A stretch of 64,000 bases of DNA, taken from Acetobacterium wieringae. GTDB lineage: Bacteria > Bacillota > Clostridia > Eubacteriales > Eubacteriaceae. The notes beneath the pieces were generated by a model. It was not told where the DNA came from. It worked only from the letters and a program-made list of their open reading frames with translations, and did not search any database. The stretch lies in assembly GCF_001766835.1 (NCBI RefSeq), contig NZ_LKEU01000012.1, positions 1 through 64,000 on the forward strand, written 5' to 3'. Below are positions 57,135-64,000 of the stretch, piece after piece. The position numbers and the translations under genes are program-made. Numbering within the stretch: the first letter of the stretch is position 1; the number at the start of each line of letters is the position of its first letter.

Positions 57135-57898
57135 TGGAACAGACCATAAAAGTTGGCTGGCTTTTTAATAATATGTTTAACCTTCATGGCGATCGGGGTA
57201 ATCTGCTGGCGATTCAGGCCGAGGCAAAAAGACGGGGCTACCAGGTTGAGGTTACCCAAATTAACTTGGACACAGAGACCTTTAACCCGCTTGATTTTGA
57301 TTTTCTGTTTTGTCCACCGGGTGAAATTGAGCATTTTGAGGCGGTGGCAGCCTATCTGGAACCGCATCGAAACGAACTGATGGCCTATATTGAAACCCGA
57401 CCGATGTTGGTGACCGGCACCACCGTAGCACTGTTTGGGGAAACGATAAAGCGGGATGATCAGTCCGAGATTATTGGACTGGGGATCATTGAGATTGAAG
57501 CCCGTGAGAATCACGCCGTGTACGGCGATGATCTGTATTACACCTGTCAGTACAATGGCAAGGAAATGGAAATGATCGGTAGTCAGATCCAAATGATCGA
57601 TCTGGATATTAAAGAAGAGTCACCATTTGGACGGCTTAAGTATGGCTACGGCAATAACGGCAAGACGAAGTTTGAAGGGGTGATCAGCGGCAAAGGGATT
57701 TTTACCAATACCTTGGGCCCGGTTCTGGTTTGCAACCCCTGGCTCACCGAAGAAATCATCAATTTGATTGAAGTCAATAAAACCTGGCCAGTTTGGGACG
57801 AACACCGGGATAACAGCCTCGAGTTGAAGTCACAAAAAAGCAAAATGGTTCATATCAATAAAAAAGAAACCCGGCTAAAGCGCATCAGTGAACGTTAG
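57134..57898 (+). CDS. GatD-like protein without glutaminase active site
   Basis: This 254-aa protein aligns with S. aureus GatD along its length: LHGDRGNLLAIQAEAKRRG, GLGIIEIEA, YGYGNNGKTKFEG and GPVLVCNP match GatD's equivalents. At the nucleophile, GatD has TICGGYQFLG (Cys94); here it is LVTGTTVALFG with Thr94. At the catalytic His, GatD has YLHGPIL; here NTLGPVL, with Leu194. The ENHGGR substrate loop is also lost (IGSQIQM). So it keeps the fold and partner but cannot work as a class I glutaminase. The start overlaps the murT stop. Confidence 0.83.
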   Translation: MEQTIKVGWLFNNMFNLHGDRGNLLAIQAEAKRRGYQVEVTQINLDTETFNPLDFDFLFCPPGEIEHFEAVAAYLEPHRNELMAYIETRPMLVTGTTVALFGETIKRDDQSEIIGLGIIEIEARENHAVYGDDLYYTCQYNGKEMEMIGSQIQMIDLDIKEESPFGRLKYGYGNNGKTKFEGVISGKGIFTNTLGPVLVCNPWLTEEIINLIEVNKTWPVWDEHRDNSLELKSQKSKMVHINKKETRLKRISER

Positions 57899-57921
57899 TA
57901 TAAAATCATAAGGAAAAAAGT

Positions 57922-58965
57922 GTGAACAGAAAAAAAGTCATTATTGGATTAAGCGGTGGCATCGACAGTGCTGCCTCCGCTTATCGGTTACAAAGTGAAG
58001 GTTACGAGGTAATTGGCGTAACCTTTAATTTTTTAAATGCCGAAACAACCATTAATGCCGCCAGAATGGTGGCGGAAAAAATGGATATTGAACACCATGT
58101 ATTGGAGGCTCAAAATGAGTTCCAGAAAAAAGTGATTGATCCCTTTGTAGCGGGCTATCAACGGGGAGAAACTCCTAATCCCTGTCTGTTATGCAATCAG
58201 AACATGAAGTTTAAGCTGCTTCGTGATTTTGCTACCATTAATGGCGACGCCATGATAGCCACCGGCCATTATGCCGAAGTTCGCCAGCATGAGGGGGCAT
58301 ATCAGCTCTGGGCCAGTGCCAATCCCCATAAAGATCAGTCTTATTTTTTATATCATCTGGAGCAGGAAATCCTGGGGCGTTTATTATTTCCACTGAATGC
58401 GGTCACATCCAAAGAAGAAGTACGAAAAGAAATTTTGAGTTTATTGCCAGAGCTTGCCCAGGGTGCAGAAAGCCAGGGAATTTGTTTTATCCCTAAAAAG
58501 GGCCATGGTTTGTTTCTCAAGGAGGCTGTGTTTGGAAATAATCCGACAGCTCCTGGTAATTTTGTGGATAAAACGGGCAAAATACTGGGGAAGCACCCCG
58601 GCATTCATCATTTTACTCCGGGTCAAACCCGGGGATTGGGGATTAACAGCAGTCATCGGCTGGCAGTAGTAGAGGTGATCCCAGCCACCAATACAGTGGT
58701 GTTGGATGAAGAAGTGAATTTGTATCAAAACCGTATTCTGGTGGATGCGCTGGTTATCCAATCGCCCGAGGGTCTGCCGGAAACAGGCTTCACCTTTAAA
58801 ACCTGCCGCTGGGGCCACGAGTATGAGGGCCGGATCGAACGACTTTCGGGAACTCAGGCCATCGTTCACAGTCAGGTTCCGGTTCGGGCTCCGGCACCCG
58901 GTCAGGCTCTGGTTTTTTTTAAGGGTCGGCAGGTTCTCGGTGGTGGCATCATAAAACGGTTTTAA
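57922..58965 (+). CDS. mnmA: tRNA 2-thiouridylase MnmA
   Basis: This 347-aa enzyme thiolates U34 of tRNA-Lys, Glu and Gln. The PP-loop is IIGLSGGIDSAAS (about 6-18), the catalytic Cys pair is in NPCLLCN (about 88-94) and SQGICFIP (about 188), and there is a C-terminal beta domain. The PP-loop has Ile where SGGVDS is usual. It starts at GTG 57922 after AAGGAAAAAAG. Confidence 0.93.
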   Translation: MNRKKVIIGLSGGIDSAASAYRLQSEGYEVIGVTFNFLNAETTINAARMVAEKMDIEHHVLEAQNEFQKKVIDPFVAGYQRGETPNPCLLCNQNMKFKLLRDFATINGDAMIATGHYAEVRQHEGAYQLWASANPHKDQSYFLYHLEQEILGRLLFPLNAVTSKEEVRKEILSLLPELAQGAESQGICFIPKKGHGLFLKEAVFGNNPTAPGNFVDKTGKILGKHPGIHHFTPGQTRGLGINSSHRLAVVEVIPATNTVVLDEEVNLYQNRILVDALVIQSPEGLPETGFTFKTCRWGHEYEGRIERLSGTQAIVHSQVPVRAPAPGQALVFFKGRQVLGGGIIKRF

Positions 58966-59038
58966 AATAAGGTGCTTTAGGTTATAATGAGGCCAGCAAA
59001 TTTTAAGCAAAAGAAAAAGACTAAGGAGTTTTACATAG

Positions 59039-60376
59039 ATGGGAAAATTATTTGGTACTGATGGCGTTCGTGGTGTATATGAAAAAGAATTGACATTGGA
59101 TCTGGCTTATGGATTGGGTCAGGCCGGAGCCAGCGTTCTGGGAAGAAATGCGCATCGGCCCAAAATTGTCATTGGCATGGACACCCGGGAATCCGGAAAC
59201 GCTCTGGAACAGGCTCTGGCCCGGGGAATTGTAGCAGTAGGCGGTGAAGCAGTATTGGTTGGCGTTCTACCAACCCCTGCTATAGCAGTGATTACCCGAG
59301 AAATCCAAGCTGATGCTGGGGTAGTAATTTCGGCTTCCCACAACCCCTTTCAATTTAACGGGATCAAATTTTTTGATGGTCTGGGATTCAAACTGCCAGA
59401 TGCAGTGGAAGACGAAATTGAAACCATCGTTCTGGAAAAACAGGCAGTTGAATTAAAAGAGGGTGGCAGGATCAGTCAACTGGAAAAACCGGAAGACCTC
59501 TATCTAAACCACATTAAACAGGCAGTAAAAAGTGATTTTTCTGGACTCAAGGTAGTGATGGACTGTGCCAATGGGGCCGCCTATGCCATCGCTCCGGCGT
59601 TTTTTCGTAGCCTTGGTGCCGATGTGGTTGTGATCGGGGATCAGCCTGATGGCAAGAATATTAATGCCGGTTGCGGATCGACCCATTTACAGCCCTTGCA
59701 GCACCGGGTAGTGGATGAAAAAGCCGATATTGGTATTGCTTTTGATGGCGATGCGGATCGCTGTCTGGCAGTTGATAATGTGGGTGCGATCATCGATGGT
59801 GACAAAATTATGAATCTGATCGGATCTTCGATGAAGGCCGCCAATACTTTGAAGAAAGACACGGTTGTGGTCACTGTGATGAGCAATATCGGCCTGGATC
59901 TGGCCTTAAATGCCGCTGGGTGTAAAACCGTCAAGACGGATGTCGGCGATCGGTATGTTCTTGAAGCGATGGTTGCTGGCGATTATAATCTGGGCGGCGA
60001 ACAGTCCGGACACCTGATTCTGCTGGATCATAATACCACTGGAGATGGGATGCTTACGGCCATGATCTTATTGGAATTGTTAAAACAGGATGGCCGGGAT
60101 GCCAAAGCCCTGAATAATTTAATGACGGTTTATCCTCAGATCCTGGTTAATGCCAGAGTCGAAAATAAAAAGAAACTGGATTATCTGAATGATGCGGAGA
60201 TTCAAAGACGGATTCAGGAAGTGGAAGCTCATTTTCACGGGCAGGGACGGGTGCTGATTCGGCCATCAGGAACCGAACCCCTGGTACGGGTGATGATTGA
60301 GGGGCAGGATCAAAATGAATTAACCACCATCGCCAGTGAGCTGGCTGTATTAATTGAACAACGCTTAGGCTGCTGA
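59039..60376 (+). CDS. glmM: Phosphoglucosamine mutase
   Basis: This 445-aa enzyme converts glucosamine-6-P to glucosamine-1-P for peptidoglycan. The phosphoserine loop is ISASHNPFQFNG (about 98-109), the metal loop FDGDADRCL (about 240) and the sugar loop GGEQSGHLI (about 317). The substrate-binding RPSGTEPLVRVM is near the end. It lies directly upstream of glmS, the previous step in the pathway. The ribosome binding site is AAGGAG. Confidence 0.96.
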   Translation: MGKLFGTDGVRGVYEKELTLDLAYGLGQAGASVLGRNAHRPKIVIGMDTRESGNALEQALARGIVAVGGEAVLVGVLPTPAIAVITREIQADAGVVISASHNPFQFNGIKFFDGLGFKLPDAVEDEIETIVLEKQAVELKEGGRISQLEKPEDLYLNHIKQAVKSDFSGLKVVMDCANGAAYAIAPAFFRSLGADVVVIGDQPDGKNINAGCGSTHLQPLQHRVVDEKADIGIAFDGDADRCLAVDNVGAIIDGDKIMNLIGSSMKAANTLKKDTVVVTVMSNIGLDLALNAAGCKTVKTDVGDRYVLEAMVAGDYNLGGEQSGHLILLDHNTTGDGMLTAMILLELLKQDGRDAKALNNLMTVYPQILVNARVENKKKLDYLNDAEIQRRIQEVEAHFHGQGRVLIRPSGTEPLVRVMIEGQDQNELTTIASELAVLIEQRLGC

Positions 60377-60442
60377 AATTTGGTAAGAAAATATAATTAA
60401 ACCGAATGATAATGTCAAAAATTGAAAATTAAAAATAATTTA

Positions 60443-60473
60443 AGAAATGAGGGCTTTGTCCCTCATTTCTTTG
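60443..60473 (+). terminator. glmM terminator
   Basis: 11-bp stem AGAAATGAGGG/CCCTCATTTCT followed by TTTG. The gap from 60377 to 60709 contains this terminator, the glmS promoter and the ribozyme, and no protein gene. Confidence 0.88.
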
Positions 60474-60499
60474 TGTTGAAAGGACTTTTATGGTAGAAT
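60471..60499 (+). promoter_or_regulatory. glmS promoter
   Basis: TTGTGT (60471-60476), 17 bp, TAGAAT (60494-60499), about 45 bases before the ribozyme core. Confidence 0.6.
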
Positions 60500-60544
60500 A
60501 ACTCAGTATGTTTTTGGGTATAAAACTAATGGACCGTAACCAAA

Positions 60545-60680
60545 GACAGCCAAGAAGCGCCAGAACTCAAGTGATGGTCCACACAGAAATTGAGTTGACG
60601 AGGTCAGGGAGTATCGAAAATTCGGCGGATGCCCTGGAGAATTGTCATTTAAAACCAAAGAGTGATCTTTGGGACAGAGA
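60545..60680 (+). ncRNA. glmS ribozyme/riboswitch
   Basis: The conserved core is readable: AAGCGCCAGAACT at 60555 with the cleavage site expected between 60556 and 60557, TTGAGTTGACGAGG near 60589-60602, GTATCGAAAATTCGGCGGAT near 60611-60630, TGCCCTGG, and the closing hairpin CCAAAG/CTTTGG at 60655-60672. It self-cleaves when glucosamine-6-P is bound, lowering glmS mRNA. It lies 30 bases before the glmS start. A 65-codon frame across it is accidental. Confidence 0.95.
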
Positions 60681-60709
60681 TGGCATAAAAAAGAAATATA
60701 GGTGAAAAA

Positions 60710-62533
60710 ATGTGTGGAATTGTAGGTTATATCGGCGATAAACAGGCACAAGAAGTGCTAATTAATGGTCTTTCCCGGTTGGAGTACCGGGGCTATGACT
60801 CGGCCGGAATTGCGACCCTGGAAAATGAAATGATCCGGGTGGAAAAGAAAAAAGGGCGGCTTAAAAACCTGGAAGATGTACTGGATAAAACACCGCTTTC
60901 CGGCCAGGTCGGTATCGGTCATACCCGTTGGGCAACCCATGGGGTTCCTTCCGATGCCAATGCCCATCCCCATTGTAGTGTCAATAAAGAAATCTCGGTG
61001 GTTCACAATGGTATCATCGAAAATTATATGACGTTGAAAGATGAGCTGCAGGCGCAAGGCCATGTCTTTATTTCGGATACTGATACCGAAGTGATTGCCC
61101 ATCTGCTGAATGAACTTTATACCGGTGATCTGGTCGAAACGATTCAGATTGCCTTACAGCGGATGAGCGGCTCTTATGCCCTGGCGGTTCTGTGTGCCAA
61201 CGAGCCGGATAAGATTGTGGCTGTCCGTAAAGATAGTCCCTTGATTGTCGGACTGGGTGATGGTGAAAACTTTATCGCTTCGGATATTCCGGCGATTCTT
61301 AACTATACCCGGGAAGTCTATCTGCTGGATAACGGTGAAATGGCGGTGCTGACAGCAGATCATATTCAGGTTATGAACAGCACTGGTAACACCGTTGATA
61401 AAGAAGTTTTTGTTGTTGATTGGGATCCCGGCGATGCTGAAAAAGGCGGCTACGATCACTTCATGATGAAAGAAATGGTGGAGCAACCCAAGGCGATGAT
61501 GGAAGCTTTAATGAGCCGTTGCTGTGAAAATGGTGCATCCTTTGCCGGGCTCAAGCTTAATGCGGAGATGATGAAAAAGATCAATCGGATTCAGATTGTT
61601 GCTTGTGGCACCGCTTATCATGCCGGGATGGTGGGTAAGTACTATTTTGAAAAATTCGCCCGGATCAGCGTCGAAACCGAAGCAGCTTCGGAGTATCGCT
61701 ATAAAAATCCGATTGTCGATGAAAATACCCTGTTGATTGTGATCAGTCAATCCGGCGAAACCGCCGATACCCTGGCGGCGATCCGCCTGGCTAAAGAACG
61801 GGGAGCCTGGGTTTTGGCGGTGACCAATGTGGTCGGCAGTTCCATTGCCCGGGAAGCCGATGACGTCATTTATACCAATGCCGGACCAGAAATCGCCGTG
61901 GCATCGACCAAGGCGTATGTCACCCAGGTTGGTTGTATGATGCTGCTGGCTTCATTTTTAGGAAATCTCAATGGCAAAATGAACAAAGTAGATGCTGCTC
62001 GGATTTGTCATGGGCTGATGATGACCCCGGGACTGATCGATAAAGCATTGGAAACCCAGGACGTGATTAAAGCATTTGCCGATAAAAATTATCAGATCAG
62101 TGATCTTTTTTATATGGGGCGAGGGGTGGATCTTTATACCAGCATGGAAGGTTCACTAAAACTTAAGGAGATCTCCTATATTCATTCTGAAGCCTATGCC
62201 GCCGGGGAACTGAAGCACGGACCGATTGCCCTGATTGAGGAGGGTACCATCGTGGTAGCCGTCTGTACCCAGGAAAATGTGTTCGAAAAAATGCTCAGCA
62301 ATATTAAAGAAGTAAAGGCCCGAGGCGCCCACGTATTGGCGATTGTTCAGGCCGGTCACGAAGATATTGCTTCGGAGGTGGATGAGGTCTGGGTGATTCC
62401 GGAGATGGACGATGATATCACCGCCATTCCCACCATTGTGTATCTGCAGCTGTTGGCTTATTATCTGGCGGTTGCCCGAGGCTGCGATGTCGATAAGCCG
62501 AAAAATCTGGCTAAGAGTGTGACGGTGGAGTAA
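60710..62533 (+). CDS. glmS: Glutamine-fructose-6-phosphate aminotransferase
   Basis: This 607-aa enzyme makes glucosamine-6-P. It begins MCGIVGYIG with the nucleophilic Cys2 of the class II amidotransferase domain, followed by GHTRWATHG and HNGIIENY. Two SIS isomerase domains follow (ISQSGETADT about 344; the second near 455-600), ending NLAKSVTVE. Expression is controlled by the upstream ribozyme. It works with GlmM in the same pathway. Confidence 0.98.
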   Translation: MCGIVGYIGDKQAQEVLINGLSRLEYRGYDSAGIATLENEMIRVEKKKGRLKNLEDVLDKTPLSGQVGIGHTRWATHGVPSDANAHPHCSVNKEISVVHNGIIENYMTLKDELQAQGHVFISDTDTEVIAHLLNELYTGDLVETIQIALQRMSGSYALAVLCANEPDKIVAVRKDSPLIVGLGDGENFIASDIPAILNYTREVYLLDNGEMAVLTADHIQVMNSTGNTVDKEVFVVDWDPGDAEKGGYDHFMMKEMVEQPKAMMEALMSRCCENGASFAGLKLNAEMMKKINRIQIVACGTAYHAGMVGKYYFEKFARISVETEAASEYRYKNPIVDENTLLIVISQSGETADTLAAIRLAKERGAWVLAVTNVVGSSIAREADDVIYTNAGPEIAVASTKAYVTQVGCMMLLASFLGNLNGKMNKVDAARICHGLMMTPGLIDKALETQDVIKAFADKNYQISDLFYMGRGVDLYTSMEGSLKLKEISYIHSEAYAAGELKHGPIALIEEGTIVVAVCTQENVFEKMLSNIKEVKARGAHVLAIVQAGHEDIASEVDEVWVIPEMDDDITAIPTIVYLQLLAYYLAVARGCDVDKPKNLAKSVTVE

Positions 62534-62585
62534 AAACAAATTTAAAAATAATTAAGGAAGGTATTTAATACTGTATGCTACGCAC

Positions 62586-62640
62586 AAGGGAGCTTTTGCA
62601 CTATAGCTTATTCGCTATTTTGCAAAAGCCCCTTTTTTCT
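62586..62640 (+). terminator. glmS terminator
   Basis: A long stem, GGGAGCTTTTGCA pairing with TGCAAAAGCCCC (one bulge), followed by six T. The rest of 62534-62767 shows no gene. Confidence 0.9.
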
Positions 62641-62767
62641 TGAGAATCCCCGATTTTTCCCGCAACAATATTATTGCCAAATAGGTAACATCATTACATC
62701 GACTTTTTTGAATTCCTGTGCTATTGTAGGAGATAGTGCAATGTGATTATCGAAAAGGAGTAAACAG

Positions 62768-63909
62768 ATGAATCTATTGGTTTATACCTTGCAGGCAAAT
62801 ATATATGCGTTGATCATTTTGAGTATTATTTTTGTGAATTTTAGAAAACGGGCTGATCTGACAAATGCCAGCAACCGGTTTTTTTTGATCATGTTAAAAG
62901 TAGTCATGGCAATTCTGATTCTGGACAGCATCGGAATTAGTCTATATGGTCTGGCGGGGCAACCGATTCATTTTTTACTGATACTATTGACACTGATTTA
63001 TTATCTTTTAAATCCGCTTCCCAGTTTATTCTGGATGGCTTATGTTCATTACACAATCCACCGCAGCGAAAAGCGGTTAAAAAAACTCGTTGCTGTGGCT
63101 CTGCTACCTGTTTATCTCAATAGTATTTTATCAATCGCCAGCATTTTTACCGGATGGCTGTTTTATTTTGGTGCCGATAATGTCTATCAGCGGGGACCGC
63201 TGTTTGTAATGGTGCCAATCTGCTGTTATTTTTATATTTTTTTATCATTTGTGATGATCTTATGGAATCGCAACCGCATCCGCCAGCGGGATCTTCTGCC
63301 GTTGCTCTTTTTTGCGCTACCGCCGTTTCTGGCGGGGGTTATTCAGGCATTGATATATGGTCTGGCAATTACCTGGCCGGCGCTGACTATTTCGCTGTTG
63401 ACCATTTATATTTTTATTCAGTCCCGGACTATGAATACGGATCATCTAACAGGGCTTTATAACCGACGGGAGTTCGATTACTATCTGGAAGATTGGATGA
63501 ACTGGCATTCGAAGAAGAAACAACTAGCTGGATTTATGTTGGATCTGGATCGTTTTAAAGAAATAAATGACAACTTTGGTCATAATGCCGGGGATCGTGC
63601 TTTGATCAACATGAGCGAAATTTTGAGGAAGAGTTTTCGAAACACTGATTTTATCGCCCGAATCGGAGGTGATGAATTTGTAGTGGTGCTGGAAGTGGAT
63701 GATCAAAAGGATTCGATGGGCTTTTGGAGCGGCTGAAGGAAAATATGGATAACTTTAATAAGCAGACGCAAGAACGCTATAAATTGAGTGTCAGCAGTGG
63801 TAGTGGGATGTTTTTTCCTGAAAGAGAACAGAATCTTAGTGAGTTTTTTGGAGAATTAGATCGTCTGATGTATGTTGAAAAGGCGATGAAGAAGAACATT
63901 AGCGTTTAA
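62768..63909 (+). pseudogene. Membrane diguanylate cyclase (GGDEF), broken by a one-base frameshift
   Basis: The first frame (62768-63736) encodes about seven membrane helices, then HLTGLYNRREF, a GGDEF domain with metal/GTP site DRFKEINDNFGHNAGD, the inhibitory site RNTD, and IGGDEFVVVLE. It then runs into SMGFWSG and a stop. The rest of the GGDEF domain (LERLKENM..., ending LMYVEKAMKKNISV) is in the -1 frame (63724-63909). Adding one A to the run of four near 63706 would restore one frame. It is either a real mutation or a sequencing error. Confidence 0.85.
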
Positions 63910-63947
63910 GTAATACACTTGCAGAATTGAAATGATCATATAGTGGT

Positions 63948-64000
63948 AGAGAAACCAAAATACGGGTATGTATTTTTTTCACGAGTCGCTAAGGAGGCTA
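63948..64000 (+). repeat. Hairpin repeat at the window's right end
   Basis: GAGAAACCAAAATAC, GTATTTTTTT, then CGAGTCGCTAAGGAGGC parallels 232-292. The repeat may continue past the window. Confidence 0.35.
63957..63980 (+). terminator. Terminator after the GGDEF gene
   Basis: AAAATAC/GTATTTT stem with a 6-base loop and a T tract. It lies inside the hairpin repeat. Confidence 0.65.

Noticed and set aside
60508..60705. 65-codon rightward frame before glmS
   Set aside because: It lies over the glmS ribozyme core and has no ribosome binding site; the conserved bases are explained by the RNA.

Overview
The window looks like a chromosomal segment of an anaerobic, low-to-mid GC Firmicute close to Acetobacterium/Eubacterium (inference). 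The basis is a nine-gene V/A-type ATPase operon of clostridial type, a bacterial GlnRS, a PaaK-type ligase paired with an ACT-domain protein, a glmS ribozyme and strong AGGAGG ribosome binding sites. I could not confirm the species by any search.

Layout. Bases 1-346 are the end of a tRNA cluster: the 3' part of a long-variable-arm tRNA, a hairpin repeat and a broken tRNA-Lys 5' fragment. A complete tRNA-Lys(TTT) lies at 347-422. Its 3' half (51 bp, 372-422) is repeated exactly at 37092-37142, which defines attL and attR of a complete siphovirus-type prophage of about 36.7 kb. The prophage reads: integrase, a small-RNA candidate, a membrane moron, a CI-like repressor with divergent promoters and operators, a long run of small early genes (antirepressor, HTH, HExxH protein, zinc ribbons), then a replication block. 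That block holds an HUH Rep, PcfK, PcfJ, RecU and a replication-terminator-like protein. A late regulator and a palindrome/terminator control region follow. The late genes are HNH, TerS, TerL, portal, protease, capsid, connectors, major tail protein, gpG/gpGT with a -1 frameshift site, tape measure, Dit, a Gp37-like protein, a fibre cluster, XkdX, an XhlA-like protein, holin and an M15 endolysin with ChW repeats. An AT-rich membrane moron precedes attR.

Right of the prophage lies host DNA. It contains a copper operon (copA with an in-frame CopZ-like tail, then csoR) under a promoter that overlaps a CsoR-type operator, and the V-type ATPase operon (G/H-C-I-K-F-E-A-B-D). It continues with ACT protein and paaK, glnS, an M29 aminopeptidase, a small zinc-ribbon gene with a long leader, a GIY-YIG protein, a K+ channel-like protein, a MurT/GatD-like pair, mnmA, glmM, the glmS ribozyme with glmS, and a GGDEF gene broken by a one-base frameshift.

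The most striking observation is the MurT/GatD-like pair at 55779-57898. The GatD homologue keeps the family fold but has Thr where the nucleophilic Cys94 should be and Leu where the catalytic His should be. MurT keeps its ATP-binding motifs but has changed the segment that contacts GatD chemistry. If the host has group B peptidoglycan, as I recall for Acetobacterium and Eubacterium limosum, this pair could activate the D-Glu alpha-carboxyl for attachment of a bridge amino acid instead of amidation. That would be a peptidoglycan ligase not described to my knowledge.

Other points of interest are the attP-borne copy of the tRNA terminator, the prophage small-RNA candidate, CTG and ACG start codons, a shared Met-Gly-Gly C-terminus in tail genes that doubles as a ribosome binding site, and the CopA-CopZ fusion with an internal start.
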